From NCBI GenBank assembly GCA_964593705.1, contig CAZQIV010000007.1, positions 29,743 through 93,742 of the forward strand: 64,000 nt of DNA. The letters run 5' to 3'. Made by a program: the position numbers and the translations under genes. A model generated the notes under the pieces. It had not been told where the DNA came from. It saw nothing but the letters and a program-made list of their open reading frames with translations, and did no database searches. Origin of the DNA: SABY01 sp964593705. Its GTDB lineage: Bacteria > Bacteroidota > Bacteroidia > Bacteroidales > 4484-276. Below, piece after piece: positions 16,701 through 26,504 of the stretch. The stretch's first letter is position 1, and every line of letters starts with the position of its first letter.

Positions 16701-17579
16701 CTATTTTAAGTTTGCCTGGATTAAAACCGGAATGTGATCGGAAGGATAAATACCATCGTAGTTCACGCCAAGATTCGCGTGAAAAGTTACATCAACTTTC
16801 GAATTCACAAAAATATAGTCGATCGTGTTGCCGGGAATGCCAATAAAATCCCATCCTACGAAAGTAAAAGTTGAGCCTTGATGCGGGTATTTTGTTTTTA
16901 TTTTGGCATCGGTTAATATTACCTTTCCATCAAAAGCAATAATATTATTGTAGGGTTTTGTCCCCGGCCTGTCGTTGAAATCGCCGGTTAAAATCACGGG
17001 TAAATCTCCACACAATGAGTTAATTTTTTGTTTGATAAGTTTTGAACCATTATCGCGTGCAGTTTGGCTGGAATGATCGAGGTGGGTATTGAAAACAAAA
17101 AAGTCTTTGCCCGAGGCCAGGTCGCGGAATTTTATCCAGGTGGCAATTCTTGGCAATGTGGCATACCAGGCAATACTGCCGGCTTTTTCCGGGTTTTCCG
17201 ATAACCAGAATGTTCCGTTTTCCATTACCTTGAACCTGCTTTTGTTATAAAAAACCGGGCAGGACTCGCCATCTTGTTTCCCATCGTTACGGCCAACTCC
17301 ATAATAATCAAACTCAGGGAATTCCTGCTCAAGGTCCACGATTTGGTTAAAAAGTGCTTCCTGCAAACAAAAAATATCCGCCTGGTGGAAGCGAAGTAAA
17401 TTGGCTACCCTTTCTTTTCGGTTTGCCCAAACGTTAGGGCCATCGGCCGGGTTATCGAACCTGATGTTATAACTGACAACCCGCAAGGGGTAATCAATTT
17501 TGAGTAATTCCTGAGCATAAGCCGGAAAGGAAGTGAGTGAAAGAAAAAATAAGATGATCAAAAAGGAACTCTTTTTCAT
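16701..17579 (-). CDS. secreted endonuclease/exonuclease/phosphatase-family hydrolase
   Basis: A 292-residue protein with signal peptide MKKSSFLIILFFLSLTSFPAYAQ. The EEP fold motifs are in order: VVSYNIRFDNP, DIFCLQEAL with the metal-binding Glu, FNTHLDHSS, LTGDFNDRPGT and the C-terminal SDHIPVLIQ. These provide the His-Asp catalytic pair and Mg ligands. Secreted EEP proteins are common in Bacteroidota glycan loci and probably cleave a phosphodiester or phosphomonoester, not genomic DNA. It is the first gene of the inferred operon with the MFS and glycosylasparaginase genes. The exact substrate is unknown. Confidence 0.88.
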   Translation of the reverse strand: MKKSSFLIILFFLSLTSFPAYAQELLKIDYPLRVVSYNIRFDNPADGPNVWANRKERVANLLRFHQADIFCLQEALFNQIVDLEQEFPEFDYYGVGRNDGKQDGESCPVFYNKSRFKVMENGTFWLSENPEKAGSIAWYATLPRIATWIKFRDLASGKDFFVFNTHLDHSSQTARDNGSKLIKQKINSLCGDLPVILTGDFNDRPGTKPYNNIIAFDGKVILTDAKIKTKYPHQGSTFTFVGWDFIGIPGNTIDYIFVNSKVDVTFHANLGVNYDGIYPSDHIPVLIQANLK

Positions 17580-18365
17580 TTTGCCTGATTTAGTTCAAGG
17601 CAGCTAAGATGCCTGCCTGTTGCCACGCAAAAATAAGACTTTTGTTAAACGTATCGCAATACGAATAAAAAAATGAATTGTTAGTTCAGTGGGTACTATT
17701 AAATAGTGTCCGTCCATAAAGTCGTTATTTTTCAATAATCTAAAAAAAGCCTCCCGCAGATTTCGCTGATTAGCGCAGATAAAATCTGCGCTAATCAGCG
17801 AAATCTGCGGGAAAAATTACTAAAAAGACGAGCACTAAATAGTCTCAATTTTGAGGATAAGAATTTTTTTAATCCACTCGATAAAAGACAGGCGATAATC
17901 ATTAAATTCTATTTCAACCTAAAATGATGAAGCTGTTTTTATTTCAGAAAAATTACTTAAAGGGTTTACATCACCCCAACAAACCCACCAAATCCGTGTC
18001 ATTTCGAGTTCCAAGCCCCCGAAAAAGAGACCTCAAAGTGAAATGATAAGTTCAAATAGATTTCTTGCCGCACGTGCGGCAAGAAATCTATTTTATCATT
18101 TTTAATCAACTTGTTACAAAAACTTGTCATTGGTAAGAAGCTTGCGACTGAGAGGTCTGTCTAATAGTAAGGATTTCAGTACTTTACACAAACATGTCAT
18201 TGATACCAAAAAACGTAGCGAGGCAGCCAGCCCCGATCCTTCGGGGAAGTTTTGAAAGGAGAAATCTATTTACAGTGATAACCATTATTTACATCTACAA
18301 AAATGGTAGTAGAACCATATTTCAGAAAACTTGCTTAAAAGGCCTACACCATTTTTATAATAAAA
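17580..18365. repeat. intergenic repeats: twin hairpin element and 40-bp palindrome
   Basis: No gene. Bases 17695-17843 are the first copy of an element repeated at 21133-21276. Its core is a perfect inverted repeat, 17752-17780 with 17784-17812 (29-bp arms, AAA loop). Bases 18054-18093 form a perfect 40-bp palindrome centred on GCAC/GTGC. CCCGATCCTTCGGGG at 18232-18246 is another small hairpin. Confidence 0.8.
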
Positions 18366-19217
18366 TCAACGAATTCCTGCATTCATGCTTAAAATGATAT
18401 CGCCGGTATTTACACCCAGGTTTTTTGCAATTACCGGGCACTTGGCTTTTAAAAGAAAGAAAACGAGCCTTCTCGTCTCAGATAAGCCTTCATAGTTTCC
18501 CTGTCCTTTGCTTATAACCATATCAGCATTTGTGAAGTAATCCAGAAACTCCCGGCTGCAACGTTCAGGGATAATCCCCGGTGCTGAGGAGCCGGAGGAG
18601 ATAATATCAGCTATTTGATTTATACCTGAATCGATGGCATCCTGCAGGATTACATCGTTAATAACAGGTTTGTCGCGCACAACATAAGTTATGGGTTTGT
18701 TAATGGTTTCGATGAGTAGCCTGTCGAACACTGATTCACCGGCATTGTCGCCAAGGTAAAGGATAGTGCCTGCTTTTTTAAGTGTAGCCTTAAACTCCTC
18801 GTAATGAAAAATCGCCGGTTCTTGTACCAGTATTTTGTCGATTTCATTTTTCAAATTGTACTTTGAGCTTACACCCAAATCGATAACATTACCGGCAATG
18901 GCAAGTTTTATTGCCGTGAGCAAAGGGTCGGGTGATGACTCAACTTTAATTTTTAATTGCGGATACAAGGCCAGTGCTTCAAGGATGCTTGCTTTTTTTT
19001 GATCCTTGTATGGGTCGGCTACGCCAGTGGTTTCGGCTATTTTTTTATAAATTAAATCTGCTGTTTCGGGAGGGGTAGCATAAAGCGGAATGTCTTTAAT
19101 CATGCAGCCAACCTCATCCAAAAGTTGTTTTATTTTTGCTTGGTCGTTCGTGGCTGTTCGGCCGGCACGTAAAGCTTGTTTCATAAAACACGGGATGCAG
19201 TCGAGGTATGTTTTCAT
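18366..19217 (-). CDS. DUF89 / ARMT1-like metal-dependent phosphatase
   Basis: A 283-residue protein. It begins MKTYLDCIPCFMKQALRAGR, with the CxxC pair that marks the prokaryotic DUF89 subgroup. The metal site block LYLGDNAGESVFDRLLI holds the key Asp and Asn, and ADMVISKGQGNYEGL is the second family block. DUF89 proteins are metal-dependent phosphatases thought to act on damaged or excess phosphometabolites. Cytosolic. Neighbouring genes give no clear pathway. Length is typical of the short prokaryotic form. Substrate cannot be deduced. Confidence 0.88.
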   Translation of the reverse strand: MKTYLDCIPCFMKQALRAGRTATNDQAKIKQLLDEVGCMIKDIPLYATPPETADLIYKKIAETTGVADPYKDQKKASILEALALYPQLKIKVESSPDPLLTAIKLAIAGNVIDLGVSSKYNLKNEIDKILVQEPAIFHYEEFKATLKKAGTILYLGDNAGESVFDRLLIETINKPITYVVRDKPVINDVILQDAIDSGINQIADIISSGSSAPGIIPERCSREFLDYFTNADMVISKGQGNYEGLSETRRLVFFLLKAKCPVIAKNLGVNTGDIILSMNAGIR

Positions 19218-19397
19218 TTTAATATGGTTTTTAGAAAGACCCCTTGAAGGAAGAGGATTCGGGGCTTTTTAGACTGGTTTCATAGACCACGAGTTATTAT
19301 TTCGAATTTGCAGAATAAAAAAAATCAGGCAGCTGCAAAGCGAAGACAATTTGCCTTAACAGCCACCTGAATTTTTCAAATCAGATAAAAATTTGGA
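19218..19397. repeat. short intergenic region with a MITE end
   Basis: GGCTTTTTAGACTGGTTTCA at about 19262-19281 matches the right end of the MITE-like element at 9847-9863. Only one end is present. No gene. Confidence 0.5.
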
Positions 19398-20762
19398 TTA
19401 AGCGTGTTGCATAAACATGATTTGCGAGGAGGCGCTTTCAGCAGCTTTCATTAAAGGGTAGCCTGCCGGTGATGCCGTTAGCAAAGGATGCGTCCCAATT
19501 TGTGCTGTCAGTAGCGAGTTTATGCTCATTCTGTTTTGAATGATGATGCCTATGGTATTGGTGAGTTCACCAACGGACAGACCGCCATATACCTCGCCAC
19601 CCAAAATTACTCCCGATTCTTTACCAACAATAAGCTTAACAAATTGTGTATGTGTATCAGAGAGTGTTCCCGGGTGTCTGTCAATCCCGTTGAATACACC
19701 CGTTACAATATCAAAACCTTCTTTGCGTGCAACATTTTCTGTAAGACCGGCAACTCCAAAGCCTGTGTTTCCCAGTGCTGTCGAAAATATTGAAATGGTT
19801 CCGCTAAATGTTTTAATAGCGCTGAGTTTAAAAAGGTTCATACCGGCTATTCTTGCTTCGGCACAAGCTGTAGATGCAAGCATAACAGGACTTGGTTTAC
19901 GTGTTATAAAATCACGCTTCTCGGCACAATCTCCAACTGCAAGAATGCTGTCGTCTTCAGTGCGCATGTATTCATCCACTGCAATAAAGCCTTGACTGTT
20001 GATGGGTAAACCCATTTTTTCGGCCAAATGAATGTTGGGTTTATATCCCATGGATAGAATAACTGCATCGGCTTCCAAAATTTCACCATTCTCAAGCACT
20101 ACACTTTCTACCTTTTCTTTTCCCTGAATGGCTTTAACGCCATGGCCTGTTTTAACATTTACACCTCTTTGTGTAAGGAGTTCCAGGGCTTTTACGGCAA
20201 TATCTTCATCGAAAGCCATACCCAAAATGTTGGGTAATTTTTCTACCAGAATCACTTCTTTTCCTGCTTTGTTTAGTTCATCTGAAATTTCAACCCCAAT
20301 AAACCCGGCACCGATGGTGATGATTTTTTTGCACTGTTTCAGTTCTGCATGCATTTCATCAAGGTAAACCTTGTTTTTGGGTACAGTAAATACATGCTTT
20401 AAATCCGTTCCCGGGAGCCATGCAGGTTTAATAGGTTCCGAACCAGTGGCCAGGATAAGTTTTGTGTAGCTAATTTCTGTTCCGCTTTTCAAAACAGCAA
20501 TCTTTTCTTTACGGTTTACATCAGTAACTTCGTCATAAATAATTTTAATGCCAGAAGTTTCAAACATCTTTTCAGCAGGTAAAATATCTTTATCAGTTGA
20601 ACCTACCGATCCAAAAACATAAGGGATTCCGCATGGGATAAGTGTTTTTGGCTGGAGGGTTACTACGGTGAAGGTTTTGTCGGGATATACCCTTTTTCCT
20701 GTTGTTGCAGCTACAAGGCCTGCAGCGCTACTTCCAACAACAAGCACATCTGTTTTTTCCAT
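19398..20762 (-). CDS. FAD-dependent pyridine nucleotide-disulfide oxidoreductase (CoA-disulfide reductase/NADH oxidase type)
   Basis: A 454-residue flavoprotein. FAD-binding GSSAAG at about 10-15, single redox cysteine C44 in LIPCGIPYVFG, NAD-binding GAGFIGVEISDEL near 155, and the FAD Asp block DDSILAVGDCAE. A single active Cys followed by GIPY is the mark of the CoA-disulfide reductase / NADH oxidase / NADH peroxidase branch rather than classic two-Cys reductases. It may reduce CoA disulfide, polysulfide or oxygen. The C-terminus has VGELTNTIGIIIQNRM, a dimerisation domain. It stands alone on the reverse strand. Oxygen or sulfur stress defence is inferred. Confidence 0.85.
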   Translation of the reverse strand: MEKTDVLVVGSSAAGLVAATTGKRVYPDKTFTVVTLQPKTLIPCGIPYVFGSVGSTDKDILPAEKMFETSGIKIIYDEVTDVNRKEKIAVLKSGTEISYTKLILATGSEPIKPAWLPGTDLKHVFTVPKNKVYLDEMHAELKQCKKIITIGAGFIGVEISDELNKAGKEVILVEKLPNILGMAFDEDIAVKALELLTQRGVNVKTGHGVKAIQGKEKVESVVLENGEILEADAVILSMGYKPNIHLAEKMGLPINSQGFIAVDEYMRTEDDSILAVGDCAEKRDFITRKPSPVMLASTACAEARIAGMNLFKLSAIKTFSGTISIFSTALGNTGFGVAGLTENVARKEGFDIVTGVFNGIDRHPGTLSDTHTQFVKLIVGKESGVILGGEVYGGLSVGELTNTIGIIIQNRMSINSLLTAQIGTHPLLTASPAGYPLMKAAESASSQIMFMQHA

Positions 20763-21313
20763 GATTTTATTTTTATAAATTGATTGGCAAAAGTAATGGA
20801 CATACGTTCAAAACAAAATCACACACATTAAAAAAATAAATATATGATGAGTATTTCTATTTAAAGATCACAATCACAGCATTTTCATAACACTTTACAA
20901 GTTATTACAGCCGTTTTGCGCTATGCTTAGCAATGGATGAATAAAGAATATTTGGGGGTGATAATAAAAATGATTTTACCGAATTAAAGAACAGATTGTC
21001 TATTTAGAAAGATTGTTTCGATAACTGAAGGAGGGAGTTTGTTAAAATCATTCAGGTTAAATGACTTTAGTAAAATACAAAAGACTGCAAGAATACAATT
21101 TGAATGATGCGGATTTTTAGCATGGGAACACATTTAATTAGTGTCCGTCCATAAAGTCGTCATTTTTCAATAATAAAAAAATCCTCCCGCAGATTTCGCT
21201 GATTAGCGCAGATAAAATCTGCGCTAATCAGCGAAATCTGCGGGAAACATTACTAAAAAGACAGGCTCTAAATAATAACGTCCCCACACTAAAAATCAGC
21301 TCTTGGTCTATTG
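20763..21313. repeat. intergenic region with second copy of the twin hairpin element
   Basis: No gene. Bases 21133-21276 repeat the element at 17695-17843, including a perfect inverted repeat spanning 21185-21245. The shared left part contains GTGTCCGTCCATAAAGTCGT. The remaining 370 bp are AT-rich with nothing recognised. Confidence 0.75.
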
Positions 21314-22009
21314 CTATGCCGCGAAATACTCTTCCAGCTCCTTTAGCATATTATCTGATTTAATGATGTCCTTGTAAACTTCACCTTTATCAAGCACCAG
21401 AATGCGACTGCAAACTTCGGTAACATGGTTGAGGTCGTGGCTCGAAACAAGCATAGTAGTGTCGGTGGTTTGCTTAAGCTCGTTCAACAATTTGATCAAG
21501 CGGATTTGGGTGGTGGGGTCAAGCCCGTTAAACGGTTCATCGAGGATCAGAATTTCGGGCTTTGGGAGCAGGGCAGCAGCAATACCAACTTTTTGCTGGT
21601 TACCACGCGACAGGTCTCTAATATATTTGGTTTTGCCCAAAATCTCACCATTGAAAAAGGTTTCAAAATCGGTATAAAATTTTTCAAGGTCGCCCTTGGG
21701 TAAGAGATAAACCCCGGCAATAAACTCAAAATATTCCTCGGGAGTAAGAAAATCGATGAGGTAGTTGTCGTCGAGGTAGGAGCCTGTAATTTTTTTCCAT
21801 TGGGGATTTTCAGCCACATTTTCGTTGTTAATTTTTACCTCTCCGCTTGTTGCCCTTATCAAATCGATAATAAGACGGAAGAAGGTGGTTTTTCCTGCGC
21901 CATTATTCCCTACCAAACCAAAAGCTTCGCCTTTGTTAATTTTTAATGAGGGCAAATTCAAAACGAGTTGATCGTTATATTTTTTTGTTAAATCGAATGT
22001 TTCTATCAT
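21314..22009 (-). CDS. ABC transporter ATP-binding protein
   Basis: A 231-residue ABC ATPase. Walker A GNNGAGKT at 34-41, Q-loop region after it, signature LSRGNQQKVG, Walker B ILILDEP, and the H-loop in SSHDLNHV. It powers the membrane partner encoded just upstream on the same strand (21 bp gap, DUF5687 permease). In Bacteroidota such pairs are exporters of unknown cargo. The ATPase alone does not show the substrate. Catalytic residues are complete. Confidence 0.92.
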   Translation of the reverse strand: MIETFDLTKKYNDQLVLNLPSLKINKGEAFGLVGNNGAGKTTFFRLIIDLIRATSGEVKINNENVAENPQWKKITGSYLDDNYLIDFLTPEEYFEFIAGVYLLPKGDLEKFYTDFETFFNGEILGKTKYIRDLSRGNQQKVGIAAALLPKPEILILDEPFNGLDPTTQIRLIKLLNELKQTTDTTMLVSSHDLNHVTEVCSRILVLDKGEVYKDIIKSDNMLKELEEYFAA

Positions 22010-22030
22010 TTTGCTAATTTTTTCTGTTGA

Positions 22031-23512
22031 TTAATATTTTTTTCTAAAGCCTTCGCCAATCAGGTACCTACGTTCCAGGAATCGGTTAACAGCAATTTTT
22101 AGTAAGGGTTTGTTGAATACGATGGCCAGCAAACCAACTACGCCGATGGCATACAGGCCGTTATCGTAATACCCGAAAGCCCAAAAGGGTAAATATATCA
22201 GGAGCGGCGCCAGCATAACCGGGAAGGAAATTAAAAACTGTGTGGCGCTTACTCCCTGGTAATTAAAGGCTGCACCTTCCGACAGGTCGAGTCGTTTTTT
22301 ATTATTTGTTGACATAAGAATAACAAAAACTGAACTCACCCCCATATTGAAAAGTGCGGCTATGAAATTGATCAAAAGAATTTTCATCCCAAAATACGCA
22401 TAAGGAAGTGTAAGGATAAAGGAAATGATTGTAGAGGCTACCAGCAAGTTATGCTTGGCTTTAAAATAGAGATTGAAATTGTCGATGTGCGAAAGTATGC
22501 CATCAAAATAACTGCTTTCCCAACTTAAAAGGTATTGGCCATAAATAAGGGTTACGCCACCTGTCATAAAAATACCAACAAAAAGTAACCATCCATTTTG
22601 ACCGTATAGCTCGGGGTTTGGATAAAAAATGAGCCCATAAAGCAGGAAAATGGGCATAAAAACCAAGGTGCTTTTCGATCGCTTATTTCTTGTCATCAGT
22701 TTTAATTCGAGTATCATCAGGTTGCCGATTTCGCCAAAGCTCTTCAAATATTTGAAGTCGGAAACATTGCGTTTTCCCGATTTTTTCAAATTCAGGTTGT
22801 CCTCCGGATACAGATGAATGGTTAGGTCGCGGTAGTTAAGCATATATGCCAGACCCAATATCGTAGCAAAAACAATAATCCAGACAGGATTTAATAAAGC
22901 GGCTGTGAACATAAGCGATGAAACATCGGTAAGAGAAATGACCTCGAAATATTCAGCAGCAGCAATGGCCGCTACCAATACTGTAATTACGATCGTAACA
23001 GCATTGTTCCCCGAAAGGTTTCGCTTGAACAGCAGGGCAAGAAAGTTTACACTCAAAACGACCAAAATGATGGATAAAACATAAGCCGCTATCTCAAAAC
23101 CTGAGTATTCCGGTACCATCTGAAAAAAGATGAATGGAGTGAAGATAAAGATGGGAAAGAAGTTAAAAGGTGCCAGAAGTGATTTCCCCAACACATAATT
23201 CACAAGCTTCGATTTTTTGATGGGCAAGTGTAAATAGGGCTGAATGGAAAGCACAGGCACTTTTTGCATGAAAAACCTGACCATAAAACCCAGTGCAAAT
23301 CCATACAATAAAAAAGAGTTGAATTTTTCTACCGGATCATCAGGAAATATTTCATCGAATTCTTTACCAAGAAAAAAACTGCCGAGCATAAATTCGGCAA
23401 AAATTATGAAAAACAGGAAGCCCAGAAAAATTTTGATCCCCATGGATTGTTCCCACATGGAAGATCGCCTGGTTTCCCGCATTTCGTTTTTAACAAACCA
23501 TTTTAGTAGCAT
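22031..23512 (-). CDS. DUF5687 family ABC transporter permease
   Basis: A 493-residue polytopic membrane protein with about 12 hydrophobic segments. The N-terminus (LKWFVKNEMRETRRSSMWEQ) and the block SIQPYLHLPIKKSKLVNYVLG match the DUF5687 permeases restricted to Bacteroidota. It precedes the ATPase gene by 21 bp, so the two form one transporter operon. Cargo is unknown. The family call comes from length, topology and gene pairing, with no catalytic motif to confirm it. Confidence 0.8.
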   Translation of the reverse strand: MLLKWFVKNEMRETRRSSMWEQSMGIKIFLGFLFFIIFAEFMLGSFFLGKEFDEIFPDDPVEKFNSFLLYGFALGFMVRFFMQKVPVLSIQPYLHLPIKKSKLVNYVLGKSLLAPFNFFPIFIFTPFIFFQMVPEYSGFEIAAYVLSIILVVLSVNFLALLFKRNLSGNNAVTIVITVLVAAIAAAEYFEVISLTDVSSLMFTAALLNPVWIIVFATILGLAYMLNYRDLTIHLYPEDNLNLKKSGKRNVSDFKYLKSFGEIGNLMILELKLMTRNKRSKSTLVFMPIFLLYGLIFYPNPELYGQNGWLLFVGIFMTGGVTLIYGQYLLSWESSYFDGILSHIDNFNLYFKAKHNLLVASTIISFILTLPYAYFGMKILLINFIAALFNMGVSSVFVILMSTNNKKRLDLSEGAAFNYQGVSATQFLISFPVMLAPLLIYLPFWAFGYYDNGLYAIGVVGLLAIVFNKPLLKIAVNRFLERRYLIGEGFRKKY

Positions 23513-23687
23513 ATTATCATAAGTTTAGTTTAAAAAAAATTCACCTTGTTCAAAAATTACTGCCCTTCCTTTTGGTCTTGTTTCCCGCAGACCTGCCTGC
23601 CGGCAAGGCTGGTTTCGCAGATATTCGCAGATAAAATCAGTGCTAAACTGCTGGAGATTAAATGGCATCAGGTAAAAATAGTAACCC

Positions 23688-24014
23688 TTATTTAAGCTTG
23701 TCATTTTCCTTGTGCCTTGTTCCATCGCGGGTAGATTTCTTTTCCATATTTTTTAAAAATGCGGTGGTAAGATCAACGCCGGTTTGGTTGGCCAGGCATA
23801 TCAATACAAAAAGTACATCGGCAAATTCATCAGCTAAATCCTTATCCTTATCCGATTGTTTAAACTATTGCTCGCCATATTTTCTGGAAATAATCCGGGC
23901 CACTTCACCAACCTCTTCGGTTAAAATGGCCATATTTGTCAATTCATTAAAATATCGTACACCAGTAGAATTTATCCATTTATCTACCGTTTTCTGGGCT
24001 TGTTCAATAGTCAT
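23688..24014 (-). pseudogene. MazG-like nucleotide pyrophosphohydrolase with one in-frame TAG
   Basis: From ATG at 24014 the reverse strand reads 49 residues (MTIEQAQKTVDKWINSTGVR ... LTEEVGEVARIISRKYGEQ), then TAG at 23865-23867. The same frame then continues for 58 residues (FKQSDKDKDLADEFADVLFV to KENDKLK) and ends at TAA 23688. The two parts together make a complete 108-residue MazG-type NTP pyrophosphohydrolase with the EExxE and ExxD metal-binding helices. Such enzymes cleanse abnormal nucleotides. Only one codon is broken, so the loss is recent, a sequencing error, or a readthrough site. No nearby gene suggests stop-codon recoding. Confidence 0.85.
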
Positions 24015-24114
24015 TTTATCTTAAAATTTGAGCAAATATATTCAATGAATCCGATTAGTAGTAAATTTACGGGCTTCATTTTTTTAATGAAGGGAAATTT
24101 TACATCATCTGATT

Positions 24115-25251
24115 ATGGAAAGAAATTATTCATTTCTGAAAAAGGCTACTTATTTTTTGGCTTTCATTATTGCTTTTACTTTTATAGTAATTGTGGCCAA
24201 AAATTTCCTGGTTCCTGTTTTCTTTGGGCTCTTAATAGGCTCCCTGCTTTTTCCGGCATGTCGTTTTATGTGCAGGAAAGGTATTCCCAAGGGACTCTCA
24301 ATTTTTATTACTATCCTGTTGATGATGACCTTTATTGTCGGAATTTCATTCTTTTTTGCCGGGGAAATATCAAAGCTAACCAGCGATTTTCCTGCTTTGC
24401 GTAGTAAGGCGCTCGATAATGTAAATCAGATTTCCACTTTTATTGAAGATAATTTTGGTATTGAAACCGTACAACAAAAAAATTGGATAAGAGATCAAGT
24501 TTCAAACCTTTTTACTTCAGGTAACGATTTGCTTAATGAATTACTCAATGCCACAGCCGGTACTTTTTTTAAGATATTCATCATGCCGGTTTTTGTGTTT
24601 TACCTTTTATATTACCACGATAGGTTCAATTTTTTTGTAATGCGTATTGTACCTGATACTGAAAAAATACGTACAAATAAAATATTGCAGGAGGTGTCGT
24701 TTGTATCGCAGCGTTACCTCGGAGGGGCGTTTATTGTTGTACTGATTCTATCCGTTTTAAATTCTCTTGGCCTCTATATTATTGGACTGCAATATGCCAT
24801 ACTGTTTGGTGTAATTTCTGCCTTCTTCAATTTTATCCCATATTTTGGCACCTGGATCGGGGCATTTTTCCCAATTATGTTTGCCATGCTAACCGGCGAT
24901 ACCCCGAATCTTGCCTTATGGGTTGTGGCTTTTTTTGCATTTATCCAATTTCTTGAAAATAATATTTTAACACCCAACATCACGGGGGGTTATGTAAGGT
25001 TAAATCCGTTTATTACCATACTTGGATTGATTGCAGGCGGAATGGTTTGGGGTATTGCGGGCATGTTGCTAATCATTCCTTTTTTGGCTAGTTTAAAAAT
25101 TGTGTTCGAAAATTTTGAATCCACCAGCGCACTTTCGTTTTTATTGGCCCGGCCCGCAAATGAACCCTATCAAAAGCGTGTGGATAAAATCAGGAAATTT
25201 CTTAAAGGAAAAAAGGCAAAAGACGATAACTACCAAAATCACTCAAATTGA
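24115..25251 (+). CDS. AI-2E family (PerM/TqsA-like) transporter
   Basis: A 378-residue inner-membrane protein with about eight hydrophobic helices. It has the family pattern: an N-terminal pair of helices, a helical cytoplasmic segment, then GAFIVVLILSVLNSLGLYIIGLQYA, FFNFIPYFGTWIGAFFPIM and FLENNILTPNITGGYVRLNPF. The name comes from the autoinducer-2 exporter TqsA, but most members have unknown cargo or act as ion antiporters. The last four bases overlap the start of the methyltransferase gene that follows (ATGA), indicating translational coupling. The start at 24115 places the first helix correctly. Confidence 0.88.
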   Translation: MERNYSFLKKATYFLAFIIAFTFIVIVAKNFLVPVFFGLLIGSLLFPACRFMCRKGIPKGLSIFITILLMMTFIVGISFFFAGEISKLTSDFPALRSKALDNVNQISTFIEDNFGIETVQQKNWIRDQVSNLFTSGNDLLNELLNATAGTFFKIFIMPVFVFYLLYYHDRFNFFVMRIVPDTEKIRTNKILQEVSFVSQRYLGGAFIVVLILSVLNSLGLYIIGLQYAILFGVISAFFNFIPYFGTWIGAFFPIMFAMLTGDTPNLALWVVAFFAFIQFLENNILTPNITGGYVRLNPFITILGLIAGGMVWGIAGMLLIIPFLASLKIVFENFESTSALSFLLARPANEPYQKRVDKIRKFLKGKKAKDDNYQNHSN

Positions 25252-26414
25252 ATTCAAAAAACTTTATTTTAATTATAAAAACCCAGGCAGGTCTCGAAGA
25301 AAGTCTTGTGACTGAGGTTACTGAAGCTGGCGGCCGGGAGGTAGAGCCATTAATTCGCACCGTAAAATGCAAAGCTGATAATGATGTAATGTATCGCATT
25401 AACTACACCTGCCGAACCGCCCTGAGGGTTTTAAAGGAAGTTGATGAATTTGAGGCTGATAATGAAGAAGCATTCTACGAAGGCGTTAAGAAATTTAACT
25501 GGTTCGATTTATTAACTGTCGATCAGTCTTTCGCGGTAAATGCCACGGTAAGTAATAGTGCAATGACTCATTCGCACTATGTGGCACTAAAAACAAAAGA
25601 CGCCATAGTTGATAAGTTTAGGGAAAAATTTAACAAACGGCCAAATATTGACCTGGGAAACCCTGATTTGCGCATTCAGGTTCATATTGCAGGCGTTCGT
25701 TGCACACTCCTCATCGACAGCTCGGGCGATTCGCTTCACAAGCGCGGATACCGTACAAGGCAAGGGGTGGCTCCAATTAATGAAGTGCTTGCAGCAGGAA
25801 TGGTTTTATTGTCGGGATGGGATGCAAAAACCGATTTGCTCGATCCCATGTGTGGCTCGGGAACCATTGTGTGTGAAGCCAACATGATTGCCCGAAAAAT
25901 CCCGGCAGGGTATTTCAGGAAAGATTATGGATTTATAAAATGGAAAGATTTTGATGGTGGATTATGGAAAAAAATTGTTGAAAATGAAAATTCAAAAATA
26001 ATCCCTGCAAAATGCAAAATTTATGGTTCGGACGTGAATCAAAATGCCATTTCTCTATCACATGAAATATTGAAAAATGCCGGCTTCGAAAATGATATCG
26101 ACATCAAACAGGTAGCTTTTGAAGACAGTTCACCCCCAAATGTTGATGGCGGGTTTATTATTTTTAATCCTCCTTACGGCGAACGAATTCAAAAAACCGA
26201 TCTCTTTGCTTTTTATAAATTGATTGGTGATGTATTGAAATCGAAGTACGCGGGCTATGAAGCCTGGCTAATAAGCTCCGATTTCGGTGCTTTAAAAAGC
26301 GTTGGGCTAAAGACATCACGAAAAATACCACTTTTCAATGGTCCGCTCGAATGCAGGTTTGTAAAATATGAACTTTACAAAGGGAGTCGGAAAGGTATTT
26401 CATCGGGTTTGTAA
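25248..26414 (+). CDS. THUMP-domain rRNA guanine-N2 methyltransferase (RlmL/YcbY N-half type)
   Basis: A 388-residue RNA methyltransferase. Residues 1-160 form a ferredoxin-like plus THUMP domain. Then comes an SAM-dependent Rossmann domain with LLDPMCGSGTIVCEA (SAM-binding motif) and the catalytic FNPPYGERI, the NPPY motif for N-methylation of guanine. The protein matches the N-terminal half of E. coli RlmL, which makes m2G2445 in 23S rRNA. The ATGA overlap with the transporter gene shows coupling. The exact rRNA position is inferred by family. Confidence 0.88.
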   Translation: MNSKNFILIIKTQAGLEESLVTEVTEAGGREVEPLIRTVKCKADNDVMYRINYTCRTALRVLKEVDEFEADNEEAFYEGVKKFNWFDLLTVDQSFAVNATVSNSAMTHSHYVALKTKDAIVDKFREKFNKRPNIDLGNPDLRIQVHIAGVRCTLLIDSSGDSLHKRGYRTRQGVAPINEVLAAGMVLLSGWDAKTDLLDPMCGSGTIVCEANMIARKIPAGYFRKDYGFIKWKDFDGGLWKKIVENENSKIIPAKCKIYGSDVNQNAISLSHEILKNAGFENDIDIKQVAFEDSSPPNVDGGFIIFNPPYGERIQKTDLFAFYKLIGDVLKSKYAGYEAWLISSDFGALKSVGLKTSRKIPLFNGPLECRFVKYELYKGSRKGISSGL

Positions 26415-26504
26415 GTAAATTTCATTTTATATAGTCTATCAGATCACAGTCCCAAAAAATAACCGGGTTTTATGATTTGTTAGCAACAAAGCGATTTGAG
26501 ATAC

